DNA of 43,817 bases from Prevotella sp. (GTDB lineage Bacteria; Bacteroidota; Bacteroidia; Bacteroidales; Muribaculaceae), in the NCBI GenBank assembly GCA_023666665.1, contig JAMPBN010000007.1:1-43817 (forward strand), given 5' to 3'. The position numbers were made by a program, and so were the translations under genes. Below, piece by piece: positions 1-7,926 of this stretch. The notes under the pieces were generated by a model. That model did not search any database. It worked only from the letters and a program-made list of their open reading frames with translations, and had not been told where the DNA came from. Each line of letters begins with the position of its first letter. The first letter of the stretch is position 1.

Positions 1-70
1 TAAATTTTCAGGTGTTTTTTAGGCCGTTTTTAGGAACATCTAACTGAACACCCTAGTTGTTTTATTGTTT

Positions 71-78
71 TATTTTTG
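71..78 (+). promoter_or_regulatory. Probable -7 promoter box for ndh
   Basis: TATTTTTG matches the Bacteroidetes -7 consensus TAnnTTTG and lies 46 nt before the ndh start codon. No good TTG/TTTG sits 19-20 nt upstream, so the call rests on the -7 element and its position. Confidence 0.35.
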
Positions 79-124
79 CAAATGTAGCAAAAAATAACGA
101 TATTCGCGAAAAATTTCTTTAATT

Positions 125-1417
125 ATGGAAAACAAGAAGGAAAAAGTGGTTGTTATCGGCGGCGGTTTTGCCGGTCTTAACCTAATTAAGAACTTGGACC
201 GCAAGAAGTTCGACATTGTGTTGGTTGACCGTCATAACTATCATAGTTTTCCGCCTCTATTCTATCAGATAGCATCGAGCGGTCTTGATCCGGGCAGCAT
301 ATGCTTCCCGCTGCGTCGTGAATTATATCGGCGGCTCGACGGCGAGGGAGTTTCGCTCTCAATGGGCGACGCAAAGTGCATTGATGTAAACCGCAAAGTT
401 GTTATCACCGACCACGAGGAAATACATTACGACAAGGTAGTCATTGCCATCGGCACGGGTAATAACTTCTTCAATATGCCTGAGTTGATTGAAGACGTAT
501 TCACTATAAAATCAGCTCCGCAGGCAATACGCTGCCGCAACCAGATTCTTTGGAATCTTGAAGAGGCGGCAATATGCACCGACCGTGAGCGTCGCCGCAA
601 ATTGTTGACGTTTGTGGTTGTTGGCGGTGGCCCGACCGGGGTAGAAATTGCCGGAGCCCTCGGCGAGATGAAGCGCTACGTGTTGCCGCGTGAATATCCG
701 TCGATTCCACAATCTGATTTCCGCATTCTGCTTGTTGAGGCCGCGCCGAAACTTTTGGGCACAATGAATCCGAAATCATCGGACGATGTGCAGAAATATC
801 TCAATCACCTGATGGTTGATGTTAAGACCGGTGTGGGTATGAACTCGTATAAAGATGGCGTGGCCAGACTTGCCGACGGCCAGTCAATCCATGCCGACAC
901 CGTAATTTGGACTGCCGGTGTCACCGGTATCAACCTGCCGATTCTCGGCGCAAACATTCAGCGCACTCGAGGCAATCGCCTGGAAGTTGACGGCTGCAAT
1001 CGCGTAAAAGGACTTCAGGATGTATATGCCGTGGGAGACATCTGCTTGATGCCCGACGTTGACAAAGCATTCCCCAACGGACATCCGCAACTCGCTCAGG
1101 TTGCCATTCAGCAATCTCGTCTGCTCGCCAAGAACCTGAATAAAGCAGCATGTAGGGAATTTGTGTATAACGACAAGGGCACAATGGCCACCGTGGGGCG
1201 CAACCGAGCTGTAGCAGATATTGGGAAGATGCACCTTAGCGGCTTCCCGGCATGGTTTATATGGATGTTTATCCACCTGATTTCAATACTTGGAATGCGC
1301 AATAAAATCTCCGTTCTCATCAACTGGATTTGGGCATATTTCAGCTATCAGTCGAGCTTGCGCATACTGATTCGGCCCGACAAATATCCTGTAAAGAACC
1401 GCTGGAGAGAAAAATAA
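125..1417 (+). CDS. ndh: Type II NADH:quinone oxidoreductase (NDH-2)
   Basis: This is a 430-aa FAD-dependent pyridine nucleotide-disulfide oxidoreductase family protein. NDH-2 enzymes pass electrons from NADH to quinone at the inner membrane face without pumping protons. Two Rossmann motifs are visible: the FAD-binding GGGFAGL near residues 12-18 and the NADH-binding VVVGGGPTGVEIAG near 163-176. A YAVGDIC motif near 302-308 is the usual FAD contact. The C-terminal 60 residues are rich in Trp, Ile and Phe (FPAWFIWMFIHLISILG), as expected for the amphipathic membrane-binding region of NDH-2. The length is normal for the family. The stop codon overlaps the start of the next, decayed gene as TAATG, so the two were once co-translated. 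A sulfide:quinone reductase is less likely because no redox cysteine pair is apparent. Confidence 0.9.
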   Translation: MENKKEKVVVIGGGFAGLNLIKNLDRKKFDIVLVDRHNYHSFPPLFYQIASSGLDPGSICFPLRRELYRRLDGEGVSLSMGDAKCIDVNRKVVITDHEEIHYDKVVIAIGTGNNFFNMPELIEDVFTIKSAPQAIRCRNQILWNLEEAAICTDRERRRKLLTFVVVGGGPTGVEIAGALGEMKRYVLPREYPSIPQSDFRILLVEAAPKLLGTMNPKSSDDVQKYLNHLMVDVKTGVGMNSYKDGVARLADGQSIHADTVIWTAGVTGINLPILGANIQRTRGNRLEVDGCNRVKGLQDVYAVGDICLMPDVDKAFPNGHPQLAQVAIQQSRLLAKNLNKAACREFVYNDKGTMATVGRNRAVADIGKMHLSGFPAWFIWMFIHLISILGMRNKISVLINWIWAYFSYQSSLRILIRPDKYPVKNRWREK

Positions 1418-2059
1418 TGAAGAAATTACTATTAATATTAGCAGGCCTGACCCTCGCGGCAGGCCTGTCTGCCGTAGAATTGAGATATTATCCCTACGAA
1501 CTGAAATTGCGCCACGCGTATAACCTCGCCTCAATGTCGCGAACTACCACACCCGGGGTGCAGGTTGAATTTGGACTCGCTGTCTCCCGGCAATCGTGCA
1601 GCCAAAGCGGCAATTGATATTGCGCTACACGACATGACAGGAAATATAAAGGGTCAGCCCTGGTGGCGAATCTATGGCTTGAATGCATCAAAAGCGCCCA
1701 ACACATCTTATACCGTTTCGGTTGATTCGCCCTCTGAACTCGCCGCAAAGCTGGCGGAAGCTGAGCCGTATAAAGTCATCAAAGTCAAGATGGGAGTAGT
1801 TGGCGACCGTGAGATGATTGAAACAATAGGTACTCAGACCGATCGCCCGATATGTGTCGATGTGAACCAAGGTTGGAAAACCAAAGAAGAAGCATTTTCG
1901 TGCGCCGTAAGTGCCGCCTCCCAACTCGCTCCGCTTGCCGACTGGGTTGACCTTGACGGCAATCTGCTCATTGCCAACGACCCGTATGTCGGTATGCAAA
2001 TCGTTGATGGTAAAGTCACGCTTTCAGGCCTCCCGGGTATCGGAGTTCTCAAAAAATGA
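1417..2059 (+). pseudogene. Dipeptide epimerase (enolase superfamily) remnant with two internal deletions
   Basis: The reading begins at ATG 1417 with a signal-like leader and ELRYYPYELKLRHA, the typical N-terminus of L-Ala-D/L-Glu (dipeptide) epimerases. Around 1570-1577 the frame changes: the capping-domain segment is missing (about 45-50 residues by my recollection of the family) and the text resumes one frame over at LDSLSPGNRAAKAAID. The KVIKVKMG (Lys-X-Lys catalytic base) and CVDVNQGW (first metal-ligand) motifs follow. Near 1895-1906 a second, in-frame loss of roughly 100 residues joins KEEAF to SCAVSAASQLAP. It removes the other two metal ligands and the second catalytic lysine. The C-terminus (DLDGNLL to PGIGVLKK) is intact. 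Such enzymes recycle murein peptides; this copy cannot be active. It overlaps ndh by 1 nt. Confidence 0.8.
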
Positions 2060-2078
2060 TTGTTCGAACAAAATAATT

Positions 2079-2110
2079 AAGGAGGCTGCGCTTTTGAACG
2101 CAGTCTCCTT
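2079..2110. terminator. Bidirectional intrinsic terminator
   Basis: AAGGAGGCTGCG (2079-2090) pairs with CGCAGTCTCCTT (2099-2110) over 12 bp with one G-T wobble and an 8-nt loop. A/T-rich flanks lie on both sides. It sits between the convergent epimerase remnant (+) and LEA-like gene (-), so it probably stops transcription from both directions. Confidence 0.75.
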
Positions 2111-2132
2111 AAATTTCTCAGATATTATTTAC

Positions 2133-2435
2133 TTATTGTAGTTTTTCTGCGGCGGCGCGGGTCTTGTCGGCAAGTGCATCAGCAGCATCGGCAGCCTTTC
2201 CGAGAATGTCGTGAAGCTTATCTGCAGCCTTTTCCTTGAGGTCAGCGGCTTTTGCAGCTGCCTGTTCTTTTAATTCGGAGGCTTTGACAGCTGCCTGTTC
2301 CTTAAACTCTGAGGCTTTGTCGGCCATCGCTTTTGCACCTTCTTTTGCAGCGACCTTGGCTGCATCGGTGCTTACTTGTGCGGCTGTTTTGGAAACTTCA
2401 GCCGCCTGTTTTGCTATAGTTTCGTTTGTGTTCAT
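2133..2435 (-). CDS. Small Ala/Lys-rich LEA-like / apolipophorin-like repeat protein
   Basis: This is a 100-aa protein almost wholly made of Ala, Lys, Glu, Asp and Leu. Three consecutive 11-residue repeats occupy residues 40-72: KASEFKEQAAV, KASELKEQAAA and KAADLKEKAAD. Weaker copies are suggested on both sides. The 11-mer period with acidic and basic faces resembles group 3 LEA proteins and apolipoprotein-like amphipathic helices. No signal peptide or membrane segment is visible, so it is probably cytoplasmic unless exported by an unseen route. The ATG lies 2 nt after the ompA-like stop codon, so the two genes are co-transcribed and probably co-translated. The function is unknown; protection under desiccation or envelope stress is inference only. 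Confidence 0.7.
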   Translation of the reverse strand: MNTNETIAKQAAEVSKTAAQVSTDAAKVAAKEGAKAMADKASEFKEQAAVKASELKEQAAAKAADLKEKAADKLHDILGKAADAADALADKTRAAAEKLQ

Positions 2436-2437
2436 AG

Positions 2438-3640
2438 TTATTCTTGTCCGAAGATTACGATTCGGTTCCAGTTATTTGTAGAATAGGGTTGTGTTGTGCT
2501 ACCTTCAGCTGCTTTAACCAGGCGGTCAGCGGTGATTCCGTAGTTGTTTACAAGGATGTCGTAAACGGCCTGAGCACGGCGTTCGGAAAGCTTCTGGTTG
2601 TAGGCTGCGGTACCGGTGTCTTTATCTGCGTAGCCGGTAATAGTTACCTTGGCCTTGGGATGGGCTTTCATATATTCTGCCACGTTGTAAACGTTGACCA
2701 TCTCCATCGGTGATACTTTTGCAGAATTTATGGTAAAGCGAACGGTGGTCAGCATCGGAGTTTCTTCAACAACAGGTTCTGGAGCGGGCGCGGGTTTAAC
2801 TTCCGGGCAGGGAAGCTGGCTTTCGGCAGCAGCAAGAGCGGCGGCGGTAACTGCAAGTTCATCGCGGAGGTCATTGACCTGATCATTGAGAGAGGCAATG
2901 TATGCAGCATCTGCGCAGGGGTCATATGTTTTAAAGCTCTTTCCGCCAATGTTGAAAGTCAAACCGCCGGTTGCTTGGAATGCAATGTCAACAGGAGCAT
3001 CTCCGGCAATGTTATTGAAGTTATCGCCGGCAAAGCTTGAACGGGCTTCGAGGAAGAAGTCAACGTACTTGCAAAGGCGGAAACGGAACTGAATACCTGC
3101 GCTTACAGGGAGCATCCATGAATTAGGTCTGAGTTCACCACCATCCATAACATTGCGGGCTTCGGTGTTGCCACCAAAGTGGTGAACGTAAGTGCCGCCA
3201 ATTCCTACAAAAGGAATTACGCTGACCGGACGGTTGAGATTAACTCCACCAATTGAGTTACACATATCCCACATAATATCGCCATTAATGGATGCGGTGC
3301 GGTAATGAAGATTGCCGCCGCCGAGTCCCTCAACGTTATTGCCATAGTAGCCGCTAAAGCGGAACCCAAAATAGGGTGAGAACCAGCGACCAAATCCGAG
3401 GTTATAAGTTGCGCCGATGTGTTTCTTTTCGTGCTTGAAGCCCTCCATTACGGGGAGATTTATACCGGCACCGAGTTGGATAAACCAGCCGTCACGCCAA
3501 GTATTGTAGTAATGAACGTCACATTCAGGGACTTCAGTAATTGTGATGGATTCCTGAGTAACAACTGCATTCTGGGCAGAGAGGGGAACAGCACTGCCAA
3601 CGATGGCCATAGCCATTAACGAGAGCAAAGATTTCTTCAT
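2438..3640 (-). CDS. OmpA-family outer membrane protein
   Basis: This 400-aa protein has an N-terminal signal peptide (MKKSLLSLMAMAIVG, predicted cleavage after SAQ). An N-terminal beta-barrel of about 190 residues follows, rich in Gly and aromatics (GWFIQLGAG, FGFRFSGYYGNN). A short heptad-like stretch at about 240-275 and a Pro/Glu linker lead to a C-terminal OmpA peptidoglycan-binding domain (about 295-400). The domain carries TGYAD and NQKLSERRAQAV, including the Asp and Arg that bind diaminopimelate. The architecture is that of Bacteroidetes OmpA porins, which tie the outer membrane to the murein. It is followed 2 nt later by the LEA-like gene. A perfect inverted repeat lies directly before the start codon, and no clear TAnnTTTG promoter was found in the 74-nt gap to metH. 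Confidence 0.9.
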   Translation of the reverse strand: MKKSLLSLMAMAIVGSAVPLSAQNAVVTQESITITEVPECDVHYYNTWRDGWFIQLGAGINLPVMEGFKHEKKHIGATYNLGFGRWFSPYFGFRFSGYYGNNVEGLGGGNLHYRTASINGDIMWDMCNSIGGVNLNRPVSVIPFVGIGGTYVHHFGGNTEARNVMDGGELRPNSWMLPVSAGIQFRFRLCKYVDFFLEARSSFAGDNFNNIAGDAPVDIAFQATGGLTFNIGGKSFKTYDPCADAAYIASLNDQVNDLRDELAVTAAALAAAESQLPCPEVKPAPAPEPVVEETPMLTTVRFTINSAKVSPMEMVNVYNVAEYMKAHPKAKVTITGYADKDTGTAAYNQKLSERRAQAVYDILVNNYGITADRLVKAAEGSTTQPYSTNNWNRIVIFGQE

Positions 3641-3641
3641 T

Positions 3642-3684
3642 TTGTCAAACAGTTAGAACGTTAATAAGTGTTTATGTTTGACAA
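3642..3684. repeat. Perfect 10-bp inverted repeat at the ompA-like start codon
   Basis: TTGTCAAACA (3642-3651) and TGTTTGACAA (3675-3684) are exact reverse complements separated by 23 nt. The proximal arm ends 1 nt before the ATG of the minus-strand gene. In RNA this would fold into a stem at the translation start. As DNA it could be a dyad operator. Confidence 0.7.
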
Positions 3685-3714
3685 TTAAACAAAACCCCCT
3701 CCCAAAAAGTTCAA

Positions 3715-6700
3715 TTAGCTGAAGTATTTGGATTTGGGGTGGGAGATTATGATGCCGCAGGTGGAAGCATCGGGATACATTCCGCCGGATTCGGTGAGAG
3801 TGATGCCGAGTTCGCCCAGGTGCAAGAGTTTGTCTAATTCAAAAATCAGGGAGTGGTCGGGTAGGGAAGGATAACCTACAGCAGGTCGGATGCCACAATC
3901 CTCAGGCACTCCCCAAAGCTCTGTTTTTACCTTTGAGTGAAGCCATTGGGTAGCAGCTTCTGCCAGACGGTGACATAAAATTTGACACATCAAAGATGTA
4001 TAGTCATCAAGGCCATCAAAGTTGCTGACAACAGTTGTTGCAAATAAACCGACGTGATCGTTTGCCGTGGCAATAAAGTCGGACAGTGCCGGACATTCTC
4101 CATTTACTGCATTCGGTTTTAGTGTGCGCGGTGTATGCATAGCGATGTCTCCGACAATAATGCAGTCCTGCTGTCTGTGTGCAGGTGCGATGATAACGCG
4201 GGCATTGACAGTGGCATCAAGAAATTTCAACTCTTCTTTCGCTCTATTTATTAAGCCGTTGACCTGCGTATTGCTAAAATCCGGAACCATTGACCATTCT
4301 CCTAAAAATGCTCTCCAATTGATTAATGGCGACAGTTCAGCAATAGTCGGGTGAAAATCAAATGCGCCAATATGCTTTGGGGTGGGTGCCGGCTCGATAA
4401 CTGCAATATTGCGTTTGGCCGCTTCTTCAATAGAAAGTCTTCCGACGTCATTAACAAATTTCTCACGCAGGGCTTCTTGCTTCGCTTTAATTTCCGGTTC
4501 CAGAATATTAATATTAAGTGCAATACGCGGCAAGGATGCTGCATCAGAAGTGCGAACAACCACTCCGGAATATAGAGGAGCAATTTTTACTGCGGTGTGC
4601 ATATCAGAGGTCGTTGCACCGCCAACAAAAAGCGGGATTTTTAGTCCTTGCTTTTCCATTTGACGCGCAACGTCACACATTTGTTCCAAAGATGGAGTTA
4701 TCAACCCACTCAAGCCAATCATATCGGCGTTGTGATTGATTGCGGCCCTGATTATATCCTCAGTCGGAACCATAACGCCAAGGTCCAAGACTTCAAATCC
4801 GGAGCAGCGCAAAACGGTTGCCACAATATTTTTGCCAATGTCGTGAACATCGCCCTTGACAGTTGCCAATACAAATTTAGGACGCGATGATGTTTGTACC
4901 GTTGCCTCGTTGCTAATTAACGGTGTTAGGCGGTCAACAGCTTTTTGCATAACGCCGGCAGCTTTCACAACCTGAGGGAGAAACAACTCGCCACGTCCAA
5001 ACATTTCGCCAACAAGATTTATAGCATTCATCAGCGGTCCGTTGATAATTTCCATCGGCGACATCCCGTCGGAGAGTTTTGTTTCTACGAGAGCCAAAAC
5101 CTCCTTTTCGTTTAAGTTTACACCGGTTTGTTTAATTTCTACAGCCTCTTTGTTTTTACTTTTTGAATAAGTTATGCTGTCGGCCACCTCAACGAGTCGC
5201 TCCGTGGCATCAGCTCGGCGATTAAGCAGAACATCATCAATGGCCTCAAGCATCTGAAGGGGCATTTCCGGTGTTCGGCTTATCGGCGCTGAGGGGTTGA
5301 CAATCGCCATACCAAGCCCGGCGGCACGTGCGTGTTCCAAAAACAATGCGTGCATTGCCTTACGGATGTCATTTTTACCACGGAATGCAAAAGACAGATT
5401 GCTAATTCCGCCGCTGACGCGAGCACCGGGAAGGTTCTCGACAATCCATTCTGTTGCGCGGATAAAGTCTATTGCATAATTGGCGTGTGCCTCAATACCG
5501 GTTGCCACGGCCAAAACATTTGGGTCGAAAACAATTTCTTCGCCTCGAAATCCGACTTGTTCTGTCAAAATTCGGTAAGCGCGTTGACAGATTTCAATGC
5601 GGCGATCAAATGTGTCGGCTTGCCCCTGTTCATCAAATGCCATTACCATAACTGCAGCACCGAGTCGCAAAATCTTGCGTGCTTGCTCTATGAATTTTAC
5701 TTCGCCTTCTTTCAGACTGATAGAGTTTACGATTGAGCGGCCTGGCAGCAATTTTAATGTTAACTCTATCAGCGGAAAGTTGGATGAGTCAATCATCAAA
5801 GGAACTTTTGAGGTTATCGGGTCAAGAGAAAGCTGACGCACAAACTCGGTCATCTCCTTTGTTGCATCAAGCATTGCATCGTCCATATTAATATCAAGGA
5901 CTGATGCGCCGTCTGCAACTTGACGAGCCGCTACTGCTACGGCTTCTTCCGTATCGCCGTTTTGAATCAGTTTCAGGAAATTGCGACTACCCGCAACGTT
6001 GCATCTTTCGCCGACTTTAAAGAACTTGTCTGAAACAAATGCTTCGTTGGCTGACAACTGAAATAGATTTTTAACCGCTGCAGGTTTACGCGGAACTGCT
6101 TGACTCACCGAGGCCGAAATGGCGCGAATATGATCGGGTGTTGTGCCGCAACACCCGCCGACGATATTAACCATTCCGCGTTCCAAAAGTCGGCGCAAGG
6201 TAAATGTCATATGTTCCGGTGTCTGTGAGTAGCGTCCTAATTCATCGGGTAGTCCGGCGTTGGCGTGAATTGATATATAGAAACCAATCGACTGCAGTCT
6301 TTCTATGTAAGGCAGTAGTTGTTCAATGCCAAATCCACAGTTTAAACCGATGGAAAGAGGCCGGGCGTGAGATACTGAAATCACAAAAGCCTCAAGGCTT
6401 TGGCCGGTTAGCAGACGACCGTTGTTATTCAAAGTTGCCGAAATTATCAATGGAATATCATTGTCTCCCATTGCACGTTGGCAAGCAGAAATTGCCGCCT
6501 TAGCATTCAATGAATCAAAAACCGTTTCTATTAATAAAACGTCAACACCTCCGTCAATCAAGCCGCGTACTTGCTCATAATATGCGGCTTCCATTTCGTC
6601 AAATCTTACTGTATCTGAAATAGAGAGCGAAACGTTTGTGGATCCCATACTGCCGGCAACATATCTGTCATCACCGGCTGCTTGTCGTGCAAGTTTCGCA

Positions 6701-6960
6701 GCAGCAAAATTTATTTCATATACCCGGTCAGAAAGTCCATATTCCGCCAAACTAAGAGCGTTGGCGTTAAACGTGTCTGTCTCTATAATATCCGCTCCGG
6801 ATTCAATATATTCGCGATGAATTTGAGTAATCAACTCGGGGTGTGTCAGCACCAAAGCATCATTGCATCCGCTTCCGCCAAGGCGCTGAATCATAGTGCC
6901 CATTGCACCATCAAGCACCAATACCCGGCGCTTTAATTCATCACGAATATTCCTGCGCAT
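3715..6960 (-). CDS. metH: Cobalamin-dependent methionine synthase
   Basis: MetH transfers the methyl group of 5-methyl-tetrahydrofolate to homocysteine through cobalamin. All modules are visible in order: the homocysteine domain (about 1-290) with zinc ligands C208 (GLNCGFG), C270 and C271 (GGCCGTTP); the pterin-binding domain (about 315-570; [20 protein letters not shown]); the cap and B12 domains with DVHDIGKN at 704-711, H706 being the cobalt ligand; and a C-terminal reactivation domain with [14 protein letters not shown]. At 1081 aa it is about 150 residues shorter than E. coli MetH, mostly because the reactivation region is only about 220 residues long. The ATG overlaps the metF stop as TAATG, placing the two consecutive one-carbon steps in one translationally coupled operon. 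No cobalamin riboswitch is present in the short leader of metF. Confidence 0.95.
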   Translation of the reverse strand: MRRNIRDELKRRVLVLDGAMGTMIQRLGGSGCNDALVLTHPELITQIHREYIESGADIIETDTFNANALSLAEYGLSDRVYEINFAAAKLARQAAGDDRYVAGSMGSTNVSLSISDTVRFDEMEAAYYEQVRGLIDGGVDVLLIETVFDSLNAKAAISACQRAMGDNDIPLIISATLNNNGRLLTGQSLEAFVISVSHARPLSIGLNCGFGIEQLLPYIERLQSIGFYISIHANAGLPDELGRYSQTPEHMTFTLRRLLERGMVNIVGGCCGTTPDHIRAISASVSQAVPRKPAAVKNLFQLSANEAFVSDKFFKVGERCNVAGSRNFLKLIQNGDTEEAVAVAARQVADGASVLDINMDDAMLDATKEMTEFVRQLSLDPITSKVPLMIDSSNFPLIELTLKLLPGRSIVNSISLKEGEVKFIEQARKILRLGAAVMVMAFDEQGQADTFDRRIEICQRAYRILTEQVGFRGEEIVFDPNVLAVATGIEAHANYAIDFIRATEWIVENLPGARVSGGISNLSFAFRGKNDIRKAMHALFLEHARAAGLGMAIVNPSAPISRTPEMPLQMLEAIDDVLLNRRADATERLVEVADSITYSKSKNKEAVEIKQTGVNLNEKEVLALVETKLSDGMSPMEIINGPLMNAINLVGEMFGRGELFLPQVVKAAGVMQKAVDRLTPLISNEATVQTSSRPKFVLATVKGDVHDIGKNIVATVLRCSGFEVLDLGVMVPTEDIIRAAINHNADMIGLSGLITPSLEQMCDVARQMEKQGLKIPLFVGGATTSDMHTAVKIAPLYSGVVVRTSDAASLPRIALNINILEPEIKAKQEALREKFVNDVGRLSIEEAAKRNIAVIEPAPTPKHIGAFDFHPTIAELSPLINWRAFLGEWSMVPDFSNTQVNGLINRAKEELKFLDATVNARVIIAPAHRQQDCIIVGDIAMHTPRTLKPNAVNGECPALSDFIATANDHVGLFATTVVSNFDGLDDYTSLMCQILCHRLAEAATQWLHSKVKTELWGVPEDCGIRPAVGYPSLPDHSLIFELDKLLHLGELGITLTESGGMYPDASTCGIIISHPKSKYFS

Positions 6961-7865
6961 TAAAATACCTCCTTGGCTATTCTTTTAACGCTTTCTGATG
7001 CCATAAGCGTGTAATAATGCAGTCCGGGGACTTGGTGAGCAATCAAATCTTTGCTCTGCATAATACACCATTCAGCGCCAACTTCAATCACTTCGTTATC
7101 CGATTTGCAATTGCATAGCTCCGCCTTAAGCATATCGGGTAATTCGCACGCAAACACCTGCGGGAGCAAAGTGCGTTGCTTCAGATTAACAATGGGTTTA
7201 AGCCCGGGGATAATGGGAACTTTTATTCCGGCAAGTCGGCATTTATCAACGAATGAATAGTATTTTTCGTTGTTGAAAAACATCTGTGTTACAAGATACT
7301 GAGCTCCTGCATCAACCTTTGCTTTGGCTATGGCTATGTCACGCTCGGCAGATTCTGCTTCGGCGTGCACTTCGGGATAGCAAGCCATTCCGTAGTTAAA
7401 CGGCGTATCAATTCCCTTGATTTCAGTACCGTCAAGTGCAACACCGCGATTGAATTCATTTACCTGAGCCTGCAAATCCATAGCGTGAGCGTGATACTCG
7501 GCCCCCGGTGTTCGCGGTGCACATTTTTCGTCACCTCTGAGCAGCAACAGATTATGTATGCCAAGGTAATTCAAATCAATCAGTGCAGATTCTGTTTCTT
7601 CTTTTGAGAATCCCTTGCAGATAATATGTGGCACAGCCGGAATACCATATCGATATTGAATGGCAGCAGCTATGGCAACAGTGCCGGGTCGTTTGCGTTT
7701 GGCATCGTTATGGTGTGAAGTTATATTGATATATTTAGGGTCAAACTCTCGCAGACGGTCAATCACATTATAAACCGTTTGTATGTCATTGCCTTTTAGC
7801 GGAGGCAAAATTTCAAACGAAAATATTGGTCCGGAGGCGCTGTTTATGCTCTCTACTACAGTCAT
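6960..7865 (-). CDS. metF: 5,10-methylenetetrahydrofolate reductase
   Basis: MetF reduces 5,10-methylene-THF to 5-methyl-THF, the methyl donor used by the MetH encoded next. The 301-aa protein starts at MTVVESINSASG. An upstream in-frame extension to 8042 runs through the promoter and into the divergent gene, so it is rejected. FSFEILPP near residues 14-21 carries the catalytic Glu of the family. NITSHH, the LLLRGD stretch and TQMFFNNEKY are further signature segments of the FAD-binding TIM barrel. The length fits bacterial MetF (about 300 aa). It overlaps metH by 1 nt (TAATG) and is preceded by a TAACTTTG promoter box that leaves a leader of only about 12-15 nt. Regulation by a leader riboswitch is therefore unlikely. 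Confidence 0.94.
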   Translation of the reverse strand: MTVVESINSASGPIFSFEILPPLKGNDIQTVYNVIDRLREFDPKYINITSHHNDAKRKRPGTVAIAAAIQYRYGIPAVPHIICKGFSKEETESALIDLNYLGIHNLLLLRGDEKCAPRTPGAEYHAHAMDLQAQVNEFNRGVALDGTEIKGIDTPFNYGMACYPEVHAEAESAERDIAIAKAKVDAGAQYLVTQMFFNNEKYYSFVDKCRLAGIKVPIIPGLKPIVNLKQRTLLPQVFACELPDMLKAELCNCKSDNEVIEVGAEWCIMQSKDLIAHQVPGLHYYTLMASESVKRIAKEVF

Positions 7866-7883
7866 AAAATTATTTTTAATGCG

Positions 7884-7891
7884 CAAAGTTA
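7884..7891 (-). promoter_or_regulatory. -7 box of the metF-metH promoter
   Basis: On the minus strand TAACTTTG matches TAnnTTTG exactly and ends 18 nt before the metF ATG. A TTG at the expected -33 distance is not evident. It lies next to the divergent amidase promoter box. Confidence 0.5.
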
Positions 7892-7913
7892 CTGATTTTA
7901 AACCGAAAATTCG

Positions 7914-7921
7914 TAAATTTG
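7914..7921 (+). promoter_or_regulatory. -7 box upstream of the amidase operon
   Basis: TAAATTTG matches the consensus and ends 5 nt before ATG 7927, so transcription would begin at or within a few nt of the start codon. No convincing -33 element is seen, so the box may be fortuitous. An ATG at 7933 is an alternative start. Confidence 0.4.
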
Positions 7922-7926
7922 AGGGT

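Noticed and set aside
3642-3684. Invertible promoter (phase variation)
   Set aside because: The 23-bp segment between the inverted arms is too short to hold a promoter, and no invertase gene lies nearby.
7866-7926. Cobalamin or SAM riboswitch before metF-metH
   Set aside because: The promoter box leaves a leader of only about 12-15 nt, too short for any known riboswitch.
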